Positions 25,587-34,701 of a stretch of 64,000 nt of DNA are shown here, piece after piece; the first letter of the stretch is position 1, and each line of letters opens with the position of its first letter. Where the stretch lies: the NCBI RefSeq assembly GCF_007971525.1, contig NZ_CP042437.1, positions 3,596,001-3,660,000 of the forward strand. The letters are read 5' to 3'. The position numbers and the translations under genes are program-made. This stretch comes from Mucilaginibacter ginsenosidivorax. Lineage in GTDB: Bacteria > Bacteroidota > Bacteroidia > Sphingobacteriales > Sphingobacteriaceae. The notes beneath the pieces are model-generated. The model was not told where the DNA came from. It worked only from the letters and a program-made list of their open reading frames with translations, and searched no databases.

Positions 25587-25753
25587 AGTTGGTTGATTGG
25601 GTTGAATAAGTTGATTGAGTTGGTTAGGTTAACCGGGGATTTGTAAAGGAAATTTTCCGTTAAAACAAAACGAGGCACAAATTTGCGCCTCGTTTTGTTA
25701 TGAATAGTGGTTTTTCAACCTAATCAACTTATTCAACCCAATCAACCACTCAC
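25587..25753. repeat. Inverted GGTTGATTGGGTTGAATAAG repeat pair flanking a terminator
   Basis: Left arm 25587-25630 repeats the words TTGATTG / GTTGAATAAG; right arm 25714-25753 is its near reverse complement (CTTATTCAACCCAATCAACC). A separate stem-loop terminator (25664-25699) sits in the space between. The right arm touches the stop codon of the M28 peptidase gene. Confidence 0.75.
25664..25699 (-). terminator. Terminator of the M28 peptidase gene
   Basis: AACAAAACGAGGC (25664-25676) and GCCTCGTTTTGTT (25687-25699) form a perfect 13-bp stem with a 10-base loop. On the minus strand a GTTTTGTTTTAA run follows. Located 54 bases after the peptidase stop codon. Confidence 0.8.
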
Positions 25754-27300
25754 TACTTAGCTCCATCAACAACTGGTTTTTTATCACGATTGGCTAATTC
25801 CCAGCCGGTATAAAATACCAATTGCGCCCGTTTTGCCAGTAACGGGAAGTTAATTTTGCTTACTTCATCGCCAGGCTGATGATAATCGGCATGTACGCCG
25901 TTGAAGTAGAAAATAATGGGCACGCCGTGTTTTGCAAAGTTGTAATGATCACTACGGTAGTAAAAACGGTTAGGATCATTAGGGTCATCATATTTATAAT
26001 CCAGCTTCAGGTGGGTATACGTATTGTTAGCGTTTTCGCCAATATCATGTAGTTCCTTGCTTAGCATTGCTGAACCGATAGGGTATACGTAGTTGGCAGA
26101 ATCGGGTTTGCCAATATATTCTTCGCCTACGCGGCCAATCATGTCAATATTTAAATCGGTAATGGTATTAGCCAAAGGATAAATAGGATGATCGGTATAG
26201 TACTCAGATCCTAAAAGCCCTTTTTCTTCGCCAACGTTGCCTAAAAATAAAACACTGCGGCGTGGGCCGTGTCCATCTTTTTGGGCTTTCGAAAACGCGC
26301 GGGCAATTTCAAGGATGCCTGTAGTACCCGATCCGTCATCATCGGCACCGTTATTTACTTTGTCCTTAGCTTTAGGGTCAGCCTCTAAACCAATATGGTC
26401 ATAATGGGCCGAAAACACCAGCACTTCATCTTTCAAATCGGTGCCTGGCATAAAGCCAACAACATCAACAGCTTTAACATCGGTGCGGTCATTTGAAAAA
26501 TTGGCTGTAAAATCGGCTTTTGCCGTTACAACAGGTGTAGTGTTGGCGGCGGCTTTTAAATCGCTGTAGGTTTTACCGGTTGATTTTACCAGCTCATCGG
26601 CAATTGCTGTAGTTACATGAAAAACAGGTACACCGGTATTGGCTTTAGCAGCTTCTTCTTTGATAGTTAAACGCGGACTTGCAATGCTTCTGCCAAAACG
26701 TTTAAGTAGAGCAGTTAAATCGCCGTTGGCCGCCAAAATAATTGCAGGTTTTTTGCTTTGCAGGTTGGCAAATACTTTTAAACGCGCTGTGGTCATGCGT
26801 ACAGCCACATTTGCTGTTTTACCTTCTTCGGGTTTGTCCTCGTTTATCCACAATACAACCTTGCCCGCAAGATCAGTTGATCCTATTTCGCCCTCGGTGC
26901 CGAAGCCTACAAATACAACTTCGCTGCCGCTTACATTTTTATCGGGCACAGTACCGTTAGGTATAAAATCCTGCCCTAAAACAAATGGTTTGCCATTAAC
27001 AGCAAAGGCCGATACTTTTAACGCACTTTGTACAAGGGGTACGTTAAAGAAGTATGATCCGTTTACCGGTGCCTGCAGCCCTAATTTTTTAAATTCGCCA
27101 GCTATGTAATTTGCGGCTTTTTCAGCCCCGGGCTTACCAGTTTCCCGGCCTTCAAATTCGTCAGACGCCAGGATGCTCAGGTGTCGTTTGGCGTCCTCGG
27201 CCGTAATCAGCTTCCCGTACTTCATGGCGGTAGGGTTTTGCTGCGCACAGGCATTAACCGCTATTGCAGCAGAAAATGCCAGTAATGTTACTTTTTTCAT
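25753..27300 (-). CDS. Exported M28-family zinc aminopeptidase
   Basis: 515-aa metallopeptidase with an N-terminal signal (KKVTLLAFSAAIAVNACAQ). A protease-associated insert lies roughly at 130-260. The M28 zinc ligands are visible as SAHYDHIG (His), NNGADDDGSGTTGILE (bridging Asp), NVGEEKGLLGSEYYT (catalytic and zinc Glu), NIDMIGR (Asp) and FYRSDHYNFAKHG (His). Acts in the periplasm or outside the cell, removing N-terminal amino acids from peptides. Monocistronic, with its own terminator. Confidence 0.93.
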   Translation of the reverse strand: MKKVTLLAFSAAIAVNACAQQNPTAMKYGKLITAEDAKRHLSILASDEFEGRETGKPGAEKAANYIAGEFKKLGLQAPVNGSYFFNVPLVQSALKVSAFAVNGKPFVLGQDFIPNGTVPDKNVSGSEVVFVGFGTEGEIGSTDLAGKVVLWINEDKPEEGKTANVAVRMTTARLKVFANLQSKKPAIILAANGDLTALLKRFGRSIASPRLTIKEEAAKANTGVPVFHVTTAIADELVKSTGKTYSDLKAAANTTPVVTAKADFTANFSNDRTDVKAVDVVGFMPGTDLKDEVLVFSAHYDHIGLEADPKAKDKVNNGADDDGSGTTGILEIARAFSKAQKDGHGPRRSVLFLGNVGEEKGLLGSEYYTDHPIYPLANTITDLNIDMIGRVGEEYIGKPDSANYVYPIGSAMLSKELHDIGENANNTYTHLKLDYKYDDPNDPNRFYYRSDHYNFAKHGVPIIFYFNGVHADYHQPGDEVSKINFPLLAKRAQLVFYTGWELANRDKKPVVDGAK

Positions 27301-27329
27301 GTATGGTAATTAATTAAGTCAGTTTCTTT

Positions 27330-27396
27330 TTTAGTATCAAGTAGCGAGTATCAGGTATCAAGACTGCCGCTGCTTTTTAGTATCAAGTAGCAAGGC
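27330..27396. repeat. Degenerate AGTATCAAGTAGC repeat upstream of the peptidase gene
   Basis: The words AGTATCAAGTAGC, GAGTATCAGGTATCAAGA and again AGTATCAAGTAGCAAGG recur within 67 bases. Non-coding, low complexity; typical of the intergenic repeat families of this window. Confidence 0.55.
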
Positions 27397-27455
27397 GTCT
27401 GCATAAGAAGTTTTCTGCCTTTCGCCCTTTACCTTTACCCTTTTGCCTCCAATAA

Positions 27456-27890
27456 TCAGCAGGAAATTTTACCTACCCTGGTGGCGTGGCGGCCGCCTTC
27501 AAATTCGGTGGCAAAAAATGCCTGTACTATTTTTTTAGCTTCGTCGATGCTGATGAAGCGTGCCGGGATACATACAATATTGGCGTTGTTATGGCTGCGG
27601 GCAAGTACGGCCAGTTCTTCGTTCCAGCAAATGGCGGCGCGGATGCCCTGGTGTTTATTGGCGGTAATGGCTACGCCATTGGCGCTGCCGCAAACCAGGA
27701 TGCCTAAATCGCACTCGCCACTTTCAACAGCTGACGCGACAGGATGTGCAAAATCGGGGTAATCAACAGATGTATTGGAATAGGTACCGAAATCTTTTAA
27801 CTGGTCGGCCGGGATATCGGCTAATAAAGCTTGTTTATAATCAAAACCCGCATGATCGGCGCCAATGGCAATTTTAAGCCCTTCTTTCAT
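27456..27890 (-). CDS. rpiB: Ribose-5-phosphate isomerase B
   Basis: 144-aa RpiB/LacAB-fold enzyme interconverting ribose 5-phosphate and ribulose 5-phosphate. Seen: AIGADHAGFDYKQALL (substrate-binding DHAG), LGILVCGSANGVAITANKHQ (active-site Cys and anion-hole loop) and AVLARSHNNANIVCIPARF. ATG 27890 (MKEGLK) gives the normal length; the 16-codon upstream extension is rejected. The next gene upstream on the strand, bshA, is 270 bases away, so this is likely a separate unit. Confidence 0.95.
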   Translation of the reverse strand: MKEGLKIAIGADHAGFDYKQALLADIPADQLKDFGTYSNTSVDYPDFAHPVASAVESGECDLGILVCGSANGVAITANKHQGIRAAICWNEELAVLARSHNNANIVCIPARFISIDEAKKIVQAFFATEFEGGRHATRVGKISC

Positions 27891-27952
27891 TGATATTGAA
27901 TAATTAGTAGTTTTTGCAAAGGTGCAATAAATGCGCAAATTTCAAATATGCC

Positions 27953-28069
27953 GATGTGCAGATTATTTGAGGGATGTGAGATTGTTACAAAGCTGCGGAT
28001 GTGCAGATATGCAGCTTTTAGATGTGCAGATTAACTTACTTGGAGCTTAGCCGTTTTGGATGTGCAGAT
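27953..28069. repeat. Cluster of GATGTGCAGAT direct repeats
   Basis: GATGTGCAGAT occurs at 27953-27963, 27998-28008, 28021-28031 and 28059-28069, with a degenerate copy at 27973. All are in the same orientation, in the 270-base gap between rpiB and bshA. Spacing is irregular (45, 23 and 38 bases). Confidence 0.7.
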
Positions 28070-28124
28070 TTTTAAAAGATCGCGATATCCAGCTGCTATA
28101 ATTGCATAATAGCGGCGCAGTTTT

Positions 28125-28158
28125 AAGCCCTCTCCTTTGGAGAGGGTTAGGTGAGGCT
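28125..28158. repeat. AAGCCCTCTCC palindromic repeat after bshA
   Basis: CCCTCTCC (28128-28135) and GGAGAGGG (28139-28146) form an 8-bp stem with flanking TTAGGTGAGGCT. It is analogous in layout to the GC-rich CCCCCTGAAGGGGG repeats, and ends 2 bases from the bshA stop codon. It may serve as a hairpin at the 3' end of bshA mRNA. Confidence 0.65.
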
Positions 28159-28160
28159 CT

Positions 28161-29303
28161 TTATATCGCCTTATCTTTGCAGCGTTCTACCACTTCAATG
28201 TAGTAATTTTCATAAAGTGGGAGTATAGTGGCCAGGTCGAATTGTTTAGCGCGGGCAAGGGCGTTGTTTTTAAAGGTTTCCAGGCGGGCTTCATCTTCCA
28301 GGATGTATATAGCTCTTTCGGCCATGCCGTCTACATCGCCAACGTTGTTCAGGTAGCCGGTTTCGCCGTCGACATTCAGCTCCGGTAAACCGCCGGCATT
28401 ACTGCTGATCACCGGCACCTTGCATGCCATAGCCTCCAGCGCGGCCAAACCAAAACTCTCGGATTGTGAGGGCATCAGGAATAAATCTGCTACAGATAAA
28501 ATCTCCTCGATAGCATCCTGTTTGCCCAAAAAGCGTACATTGTCTGTGACGCCAAGATCGCGGCATAACTGCTCGCAACCCGAACGTTCGGGACCATCGC
28601 CCACCATTAATAGTTTTGAGGGGATGGATTTAATCACCTGGGCAAATATCTTTACCACATCTTCGGTACGTTTTACCTTGCGGAAGTTGGAGGTATGCAC
28701 CAGCACCTTTTCGCCGAATGGTGCTATCGCTTTTTTGAAGTGGTCCTTTGCTTTAAGGCTGAAACGGGTCAGGTCGATAAAGTTAGGGATCACCTTAATA
28801 TCGTTTTCGATATCAAAAAATTTATAAGTGTCTGATCGCAGGTTTTCGGATACTGCGGTTACGCCGTCCGATTTATTGATAGAAAAGGTAACTACCGGTT
28901 TAAATGTACGGTCTTTTCCAACCAATGTAATATCGGTACCGTGCAGGGTGGTAACTACCGGGATATAGATGCCATAAGTGGCCAGTATTTGCTTGGCCAT
29001 AAACGCCGCCGAAGCATGTGGTATAGCGTAATGCACATGCAATACATCCAATTGCTCATGACGTACCACATCAACCAAACGACTGGCCAGGGCAAGCTCA
29101 TAAGGCGGGAAATCAAACAGCGGGTAATTGCTTACCGACACCTCGTGGTAAAAAAGATTTTCAGAAAAAAGGTCTAACCGCGCAGGCTGGTTATAAGTAA
29201 CAAAATGTACCTGGTGACCGCGGTTTGCAAGGGCTTTACCAAGTTCGGTAGCAACAACCCCGCTTCCGCCAAAGGTTGGGTAACATACGATTCCAATTTT
29301 CAT
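28161..29303 (-). CDS. bshA: N-acetyl-alpha-D-glucosaminyl L-malate synthase
   Basis: GT4 glycosyltransferase (380 aa) that joins UDP-GlcNAc to L-malate in the first step of bacillithiol synthesis. The start MKIGIVCYPTFGGSGVVATE and the HVHYAIPHASAAFMAKQIL segment are characteristic of BshA rather than other GT4 proteins. Further motifs: TTLHGTDITLVG, VSENLRSDTYKFF, and MPSQSESFGLAALEAMAC with the donor-site E-x7-E. Bacillithiol occurs in many Bacteroidota. bshB and bshC are not in the window. Confidence 0.94.
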   Translation of the reverse strand: MKIGIVCYPTFGGSGVVATELGKALANRGHQVHFVTYNQPARLDLFSENLFYHEVSVSNYPLFDFPPYELALASRLVDVVRHEQLDVLHVHYAIPHASAAFMAKQILATYGIYIPVVTTLHGTDITLVGKDRTFKPVVTFSINKSDGVTAVSENLRSDTYKFFDIENDIKVIPNFIDLTRFSLKAKDHFKKAIAPFGEKVLVHTSNFRKVKRTEDVVKIFAQVIKSIPSKLLMVGDGPERSGCEQLCRDLGVTDNVRFLGKQDAIEEILSVADLFLMPSQSESFGLAALEAMACKVPVISSNAGGLPELNVDGETGYLNNVGDVDGMAERAIYILEDEARLETFKNNALARAKQFDLATILPLYENYYIEVVERCKDKAI

Positions 29304-29425
29304 CTATGATTGATTTCGATGCAAGTTTAACAGCAATTTATGGCAAATGTGTTAACACTGTGTAAAATGATTTAACTTCGTTAAGTAACTTTTACCTATT
29401 CTAAAATATAAAACAGCTACCTGTT

Positions 29426-29848
29426 ATGAGTAACGCTATTAATTTAAAAATCAACGCCATACAGCACATTGGCGTGCCGGTAACCAACCTGGAAACCTCG
29501 CAGCTTTTTTATAGCCGCCTTGGCTTCAGTAATGTGATGGAAGCGCCGTTTACCGATAACGGCGGCACAGGCACCTGTGTGATGATGCAAAGCGGTAATA
29601 TCATCATGGAGCTGTACCAGCTGCCCGATGCGGGCCTGCCGGCAATCCGGTCAAGAAGCAACGGGCATATAGATCATGTAGCGTTTGATGTAAGCGATAT
29701 CGAGGAGGCCTTCAAGGAGATAACTAAAGCCGGTTTTAACGTGCTTGAGCCCGAACCGGTGTTCCTGCAGTTCTGGGAAAAGGGCTGTAAATATTTTAAC
29801 ATCACCGGACCCGATGGGGAAAGGCTGGAGTTTAACCAGGTGCTGTGA
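29426..29848 (+). CDS. VOC-family (glyoxalase-like) protein
   Basis: 140-aa protein with paired beta-alpha-beta-beta-beta units of the vicinal-oxygen-chelate fold: INAIQHIGVPVTNLETSQLF and GHIDHVAFDVSDIEEAF. Metal ligand candidates are His in QHIGV, Glu in IIMELYQLP, His in IDHVAF and Glu in ERLEFNQV, resembling glyoxalase I and methylmalonyl-CoA epimerase. The substrate is not determined. Convergent with a second VOC gene. Confidence 0.85.
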   Translation: MSNAINLKINAIQHIGVPVTNLETSQLFYSRLGFSNVMEAPFTDNGGTGTCVMMQSGNIIMELYQLPDAGLPAIRSRSNGHIDHVAFDVSDIEEAFKEITKAGFNVLEPEPVFLQFWEKGCKYFNITGPDGERLEFNQVL

Positions 29849-29954
29849 GGTTTGATAGGGGGAGGGAAGCACGGCGGCTAAGACTCACCCGGTCGGGTTT
29901 ATATTTAAGCTGAAGTTGTGAGGGCCCCTCATTTAAATCAAGTGATCCTGAAGC

Positions 29955-30338
29955 TTACAAAACATTAGTCACCCACCACGTATTCCCAAATGGATCTTTA
30001 ACCCCGGCGCTGCGCCCGTAAGACTGATTGGCCGGTGGTATAATGCTTTCGGCTCCGTTATCAAGGGCTTTGTGGTAGGTTTCGTCGCAGTTATCTACGT
30101 AAATAAACATGCCTGCATTTTGCTGGGTAAAGGTATCCGTGCAGCCGGCAAACATAATGGTGCTGCCTTTAATGCTAAGCTCGGCATGCATTATGGTGTT
30201 TTCATCGCGCATGGCTTTGTATTGTTCGGTAGCGCCAAATACTGTTTTCATAAACGCAATAAATTTATCGGCATTGGGGATAACCAGGTAGGGCATAATG
30301 TGCTGATAGTTTTCGGGGATGTTTTTTTCAGGTTCCAT
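29955..30338 (-). CDS. VOC-family protein, PhnB-like
   Basis: 127-aa protein of the PhnB/glyoxalase-like branch: IMPYLVIPNADKFIAFMKTV, IMHAELSIKGSTIMF, MFIYVDNCDETYHKAL and the end SYGRSAGVKDPFGNTWWV, which is a hallmark of that branch. Some metal ligands of true glyoxalases are not conserved in PhnB-like proteins, so enzymatic activity is uncertain. Faces the other VOC gene tail to tail. Confidence 0.86.
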   Translation of the reverse strand: MEPEKNIPENYQHIMPYLVIPNADKFIAFMKTVFGATEQYKAMRDENTIMHAELSIKGSTIMFAGCTDTFTQQNAGMFIYVDNCDETYHKALDNGAESIIPPANQSYGRSAGVKDPFGNTWWVTNVL

Positions 30339-30434
30339 TTGGGTTTGTTTTTAAACAAAAGTAAAATGTGGCGAGCAATCAAAATTGTAAAAACCGGACA
30401 TTATTCCATTTGGGAACGATAATGTTTTATGATT

Positions 30435-31238
30435 TCAACCAATGCTGATAAAACCCTCGGCCTTACCAGAAAAGTAAAAGCCGGGGTGGTAGCCGGTAAA
30501 CGCCCTTACATCATGTATAAAATGCGATTGGTCGTAATAGCCGCAATCCAGCGCAATTTGTGTGAGGGATTTGCTGCTGTCATATTGTTGAATGGCATCG
30601 TGCAGGCGTACCACGCGCAGGTAGGTTTTGGGGCTAAAACCGGCGTGTTCTTTAAATAACCGATCAAACTGTCTTGCCGATAAGTTATAGGTATCGGCAA
30701 GCTGGGCAACAGTTTTGTTGGGGTTGGTATGGATAACCTGTTTTATACAGGTAATAATCCTGTCGTTTTTTAATTTACTGGCCCGGAGTTGTTTTATTAA
30801 ATAGGCAGATAAAATATCGGCCCGCTGCTGATTATTGGGTGCAAGCATAATCTGTTCTTCCAGCAGACGGCCTGAAGTTCCTAAAAAGGTATCATAATCT
30901 AAAGCCAGGTTGCTGGTTTGGCTGCTTGGAGTATTAAATAACAAGGGCACCGCGAAAGGATAAAGATACGCGCCGAAAATACCAAAGCTTTGTTTGGTGA
31001 TAAACCGCCGGTACCGTGTGCTTTGAAACTGGATGCCTGATGGCCCGCCGTTTTCGATCCCGTTATTGGTTAATTCATCAAATGTCGACCGGTAATGAAA
31101 AACCATTTCGGTGCAGCTATCGGCAATGGAACGGTAAACATACTCCGGTTCGCCCGCCGTTAGTTCATGCTCCAGCACCCAGTAAAACCTCACGTAAGGT
31201 TTCAATATTTCGGGCGGAGCAATGGTGTAATACTTCAT
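30435..31238 (-). CDS. AraC-family transcriptional regulator
   Basis: 267 aa. The N-terminal domain (PPEILKPYVRFYWVLEHEL) matches the DUF6597-type ligand domain common in Bacteroidota AraC proteins. The C-terminal double helix-turn-helix covers about 165-262: TVAQLADTYNLSARQFDRLF is the first motif and SLTQIALDCGYYDQSHFIHD the second. No cognate target is obvious; the flanking PhnB-like gene (97 bases downstream) may be co-transcribed. Confidence 0.9.
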   Translation of the reverse strand: MKYYTIAPPEILKPYVRFYWVLEHELTAGEPEYVYRSIADSCTEMVFHYRSTFDELTNNGIENGGPSGIQFQSTRYRRFITKQSFGIFGAYLYPFAVPLLFNTPSSQTSNLALDYDTFLGTSGRLLEEQIMLAPNNQQRADILSAYLIKQLRASKLKNDRIITCIKQVIHTNPNKTVAQLADTYNLSARQFDRLFKEHAGFSPKTYLRVVRLHDAIQQYDSSKSLTQIALDCGYYDQSHFIHDVRAFTGYHPGFYFSGKAEGFISIG

Positions 31239-31615
31239 TTCGGAACCGGCTATTTCGAATGGTGGTTTATTAACTTAAAATTAGGGTTTATTTTTGAATT
31301 TGCAGCGCTTAATATTAGGGCGTTCAACCAGGCCAACGCATATAAACATGGTTAACATAACTTAACACATTTTTAAAATTTAATTTACAAGTATCTGATA
31401 TACAATATGTTAATTTTTTTCATGGTTAACATTAAAATTGACGTTTTGCACCAACTAAGGGCATCTAAGGTTTGTGCTTATGGCCAAAACAGGTGCTGAA
31501 CAATATGCCCAAAACCAGCATTAATAGTAAGGGGCCCGTTTGCTCGCGGGCCCCTGAAAAAGCAATGTAACCTGTAACCATCCGAAGACTATAATTTAAT
31601 CATCAATAGCCCGGC
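31239..31615. other. Gene-free stretch between AraC regulator and heptad-repeat protein
   Basis: AT-rich, 377 bases. TGGTTAACAT occurs at about 31348 and again at about 31423, giving two candidate sites for a regulator. A GC-rich stem-loop lies at 31530-31555. No reading frame with plausible coding features was found. Confidence 0.5.
31530..31555. terminator. GC-rich stem-loop downstream of heptad-repeat protein gene
   Basis: AGGGGCCCG (31530-31538) and CGGGCCCCT (31547-31555) form a perfect 9-bp stem with an 8-base loop. Neither side has a strong T run, so termination is possible but not certain. Confidence 0.4.
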
Positions 31616-32497
31616 TCAGTGACTAATATGCAGCCCATTATAAGTATGTACTCCCGATTGATTGCCGTAGCTAAAATTGCTTACGGTAAATCGTTTGTAT
31701 TTTTCTTTGTATTTATTAAAAACCGCCTGGGGTTGTTTTTTGCCGTTAACCGTCATCTCATCGGCATTCAGCGTTAAATCATGAACGCTATTTTCATTGG
31801 CTACAATATTATCGCTCACCAAATCGGCTATTAATTGCTTCACCAAACGTTGGTCTTCTTTGGCTTGTGCCTGGTCTTTTTTAGCCTGTATCTGGTCAAG
31901 CCGGGCTTGTTGCTGGTCTTTCATGGCCTGTTCCTGGTCTTTTTTGGCTTGCTCCTGGTCGCGGGCAGCGTTTTCCAGGTCGTGGCGGGCTTGCACTTGC
32001 TCATTAGCGGCATTTTCCTGGTCGCGCTTAGCTTGTTCCTGGTCACGTTTAGCCTGTTCCTGGTCGCGCACGGCCTGCTGTTGGTCGCGTTTGGCTTGCT
32101 CCTGGTCTTTTAGGGCTTGTTGCTGATCTTTTTTAGCCTGTAACTGGTCGCGTTTGGCCTGTTCCTGGTCTTTTTTTGCCTGAATTTTATCCAATCTTAT
32201 CTGCTCCCTTATTTTGCTTATTACTGCGCTGTATTCGCCCCATTTAGCTGCAGGTATTTTTTCGCCATCTACATAAAGTTCTGTCAGTTTTCCGGCTATC
32301 AGTTCTGCCTTGTAAACGGTGCCATTCCAGTTGGTTTTAAATTCTTCTACCTGTTTGCCGTTGCGGTTTACTACCTGGGCGTAATTACTGTATTTGTAAT
32401 CTTCGTCGCTTAGCTTTTCTTTTTTTTGTGCATAAGCTGTAGTTGTAAAGGTAATAGCGGCTATAAGCATGCCGTGTTTTAAATAGTTTGTTTTCAT
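31616..32497 (-). CDS. Exported heptad-repeat protein (DQxQAKK repeats)
   Basis: 293 aa. Signal peptide ([15 protein letters not shown], about 10-24) after ATG 32497, preferred over an upstream ATG at 32560. Residues about 102-218 hold some 17 consecutive heptads of the type D-Q-x-Q-A-K-K, encoded by tandem 21-base units. Ala and Gln recur at 3- and 4-residue spacing, as expected of a long polar coiled coil or single helix. The flanking N- and C-terminal parts ([36 protein letters not shown]) look globular. The neighbouring M56 protease ends in the same heptads, so the two proteins may pair through them. Function unknown. Confidence 0.8.
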   Translation of the reverse strand: MKTNYLKHGMLIAAITFTTTAYAQKKEKLSDEDYKYSNYAQVVNRNGKQVEEFKTNWNGTVYKAELIAGKLTELYVDGEKIPAAKWGEYSAVISKIREQIRLDKIQAKKDQEQAKRDQLQAKKDQQQALKDQEQAKRDQQQAVRDQEQAKRDQEQAKRDQENAANEQVQARHDLENAARDQEQAKKDQEQAMKDQQQARLDQIQAKKDQAQAKEDQRLVKQLIADLVSDNIVANENSVHDLTLNADEMTVNGKKQPQAVFNKYKEKYKRFTVSNFSYGNQSGVHTYNGLHISH

Positions 32498-32654
32498 TTT
32501 TTTTTGACGGTTTTGTGGGTTAAAAAAATGGCAATACAATTCCGGCCCGCCTTGCGGCAAGTTTTAAAAATGCATAACCTGTTGGGTTTTAAAAATGCTA
32601 AGCCTGCAGCAAGGGGCGCGCTTTCCCTTTGCTAACGGGTGTTAGCGGGTATGT

Positions 32655-34286
32655 TTATAATTGTACACTTACATTATTCGGTTTCTTCACGGCCTGCTGG
32701 TCTTTAAACGCTTGCTCCTGATCTTTGCGGGCCTGTTCCTGGTCTTTTTTGGCCTGCTCCTGGTCTCTTTGGGCTTGTTGCTGATCTATCAAAGCCTGCT
32801 GCTGATCGCGCCTGGCCTGCTCCTGGTCGCGTGCGGCCTGTTGCTGGTCTTTACGGGTCTGTTCCTGATCGTGTTTGGCCTGCTCTGCCGCTTCTGCTTG
32901 CCGCGGTTTAAGCGGGGTATCATGGCTGTTTAGTAATTCGCGGTCGGCAATCACTTTTTCTGCATCAGCTGCCACCCGGGCGGCATCTTTTTTTAACTTC
33001 TCCTGCATTTCGGCGGCTGGGGGAGGTTGCGGTGGGTCAATTGGTTTCATTTCGGCAGGCGCCTTTGGCATTGGCGGGCTTGCCGGTTCGGCGAAAGACT
33101 GCTGATGTTTTGGCCAGGTGGCCTCCGTTTTTGCCCGATGACTTAGCGCTGTGGCATCGGTTAACTTAACGGATGTTGTAACTTTATGGTCAAACGAATT
33201 GCTGTGCACAACTTCAGTTTTGGCTATGTGCCGGGTTATTTCCCGTACCTGGCTAATGGCGGCTGTTGCCACCATTGACGATAATATGATAATACCCGCC
33301 AGGAAGAAAATTTTTTCGGATGCGCCGATGCCCTTATTTTGGTTTTGAAGTATCCGGCTGATGCGTTGCAGCAATTGATTTTTTTTGCCGGGAAAGGCTA
33401 CCTGGTATGCCGTGCCATACAAAGAATACTCTTTAAAACTGATTAGCGCCTGCACAAACTCGCGTTTGTTTTGTGTTTGGGCCAGGGCTATATCATCGCA
33501 GCAATTTTCGCGCTCATCGCGCAGCAGCGAAGAGATCCACAGGAGGCCGGGATTGAAAAAGAAAACGGTTTCTACCAGCACTTGTAAAAAATTAACAACG
33601 TAGTCATTACGCCTGATGTGGGCCAGCTCATGCAGCAGCACAGCTTCAACCTGGCCCGCCGGTAAGCCGGCAAGCAAACCTACAGGTATTAATATGATGG
33701 GTTTTAAATGCCCTACTACCAAAGGCACTTTTACATAGCCCGACTCAAAAAGCTGCACAGCTTTTGTTAATTGCAGCTTTTGGCAAAGCGCAGTTACCTT
33801 TTGTTGCCAGTATTGGGCAGGTGCCGATATATACCTGCGTCTGGCCTGGTGAATGTAAAGTACCGACCGCATCATTTTTATAGCCCTAAACACAAACAGG
33901 GTAAACCAAAGCAACACCACCACCGGGGCATTGGCCGTAAAGTAGTTGGCACAGGTTTGGGTAAATGCTTTTATACCTGCCGCATTTAAATTAAGTAACT
34001 GTGCTGCATTATAGCCTACCGCACCCGCAAGTGGTTTTGCAGCGGGTTGCAATGCGTTGCTGTTCCATATCCAAATAAACGTAAGTGTGCATGAACCGGC
34101 AAATAATAAAAATTGTAAAAACACCAGGTTATACCTTACCGCCGCGCTTGCTTTGCGGGCCAGCATTAGGCTGATAACGGTCAGCACAGCAATTAACAAG
34201 CCCTGCCATAATGAGTGGATAAGCATCCAGCTAAAGGCCTGTATCAGGCGGCCGGCAGTATCGGTGGTTGTGGTAAGCAGCTGCAT
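32655..34286 (-). CDS. BlaR1-like M56 family membrane metallopeptidase with heptad-repeat tail
   Basis: 543 aa. Membrane helices lie near residues 12-30, 36-55, 105-135 and 325-345. The cytoplasmic M56 zinc-protease domain has H219-E220-L-A-H223 in [12 protein letters not shown], and DERENCCDD supplies a further ligand. In BlaR1/MecR1 systems this protease responds to a signal and leads to cleavage of the BlaI repressor encoded next to it. After the last helix comes a proline-rich stretch ([19 protein letters not shown]) and about ten D-Q-E-Q-A-K-K type heptads (about 465-539) instead of a penicillin-binding sensor domain. Lies 15 bases after the BlaI-like gene. Confidence 0.88.
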   Translation of the reverse strand: MQLLTTTTDTAGRLIQAFSWMLIHSLWQGLLIAVLTVISLMLARKASAAVRYNLVFLQFLLFAGSCTLTFIWIWNSNALQPAAKPLAGAVGYNAAQLLNLNAAGIKAFTQTCANYFTANAPVVVLLWFTLFVFRAIKMMRSVLYIHQARRRYISAPAQYWQQKVTALCQKLQLTKAVQLFESGYVKVPLVVGHLKPIILIPVGLLAGLPAGQVEAVLLHELAHIRRNDYVVNFLQVLVETVFFFNPGLLWISSLLRDERENCCDDIALAQTQNKREFVQALISFKEYSLYGTAYQVAFPGKKNQLLQRISRILQNQNKGIGASEKIFFLAGIIILSSMVATAAISQVREITRHIAKTEVVHSNSFDHKVTTSVKLTDATALSHRAKTEATWPKHQQSFAEPASPPMPKAPAEMKPIDPPQPPPAAEMQEKLKKDAARVAADAEKVIADRELLNSHDTPLKPRQAEAAEQAKHDQEQTRKDQQQAARDQEQARRDQQQALIDQQQAQRDQEQAKKDQEQARKDQEQAFKDQQAVKKPNNVSVQL

Positions 34287-34301
34287 ACTTTGGGTTTTTA
34301 A

Positions 34302-34694
34302 TTATTTGCCTTTATCAAAATTGTTCAGTAGCTCTTTTATTTTTTGCAATTCTTTGTCTGATGTTTTATCGCTGCCCAATAAAGCAACCATCAGGTTACT
34401 TGCAGATCCATCGTACATCGAATCGACAAAGCGCCCCAGCATGTTTACCTTTACTTTGCCCTCTTCAAGCGTGGCGCGGTATATATGCTTCATATGGGTT
34501 TCGTCGCGGTCAAGCATGCCTTTTTCTTTCATTACCTGCATCAGCTTCAGGGTTGAGGTATAAATTACGGCGTCTTTTTGCTCGTTAAGCTTATCATGCA
34601 CAAAACGCACGGTTGATGGGCCGTGTTTCCAAAGTACCTGTAGTACATCCATTTCGGTTTTGGTGGGTATCGTTTGGTTGGTTGTATCTTTCAT
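34302..34694 (-). CDS. BlaI/MecI/CopY-family transcriptional repressor
   Basis: 130-aa winged-helix repressor: TIPTKTEMDVLQVLWKHGPS, TVRFVHDKLNEQK, AVIYTSTLKLMQVMKEKGM (recognition helix region) and a C-terminal dimerisation part (LMVALLGSDKTSDKEL). It is transcribed ahead of the M56 protease gene, the standard blaI-blaR order in Bacteroidota. A promoter with a perfect palindrome in its spacer lies directly upstream, consistent with autoregulation. In this type of system the repressor is inactivated after protease signalling. Confidence 0.93.
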   Translation of the reverse strand: MKDTTNQTIPTKTEMDVLQVLWKHGPSTVRFVHDKLNEQKDAVIYTSTLKLMQVMKEKGMLDRDETHMKHIYRATLEEGKVKVNMLGRFVDSMYDGSASNLMVALLGSDKTSDKELQKIKELLNNFDKGK

Positions 34695-34701
34695 GTTAAA
34701 T

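Noticed and set aside
25559..25678. Longer start for lutB
   Set aside because: The added 40 codons lie in the GGTTGATTGGG repeat and terminator region; MGSTAEEF fits the family start.
31840..32190. Regular 21-base repeats that could be taken for a CRISPR array
   Set aside because: The units are contiguous without spacers and keep an open reading frame coding for D-Q-x-Q-A-x-x heptads. No cas genes are present.
31797..32933. Plus-strand frames rich in Leu/Val/Phe or Trp/Ser/Cys opposite the heptad genes
   Set aside because: They are antisense readings of the 21-base heptad units; the apparent hydrophobic repeats have no independent support.
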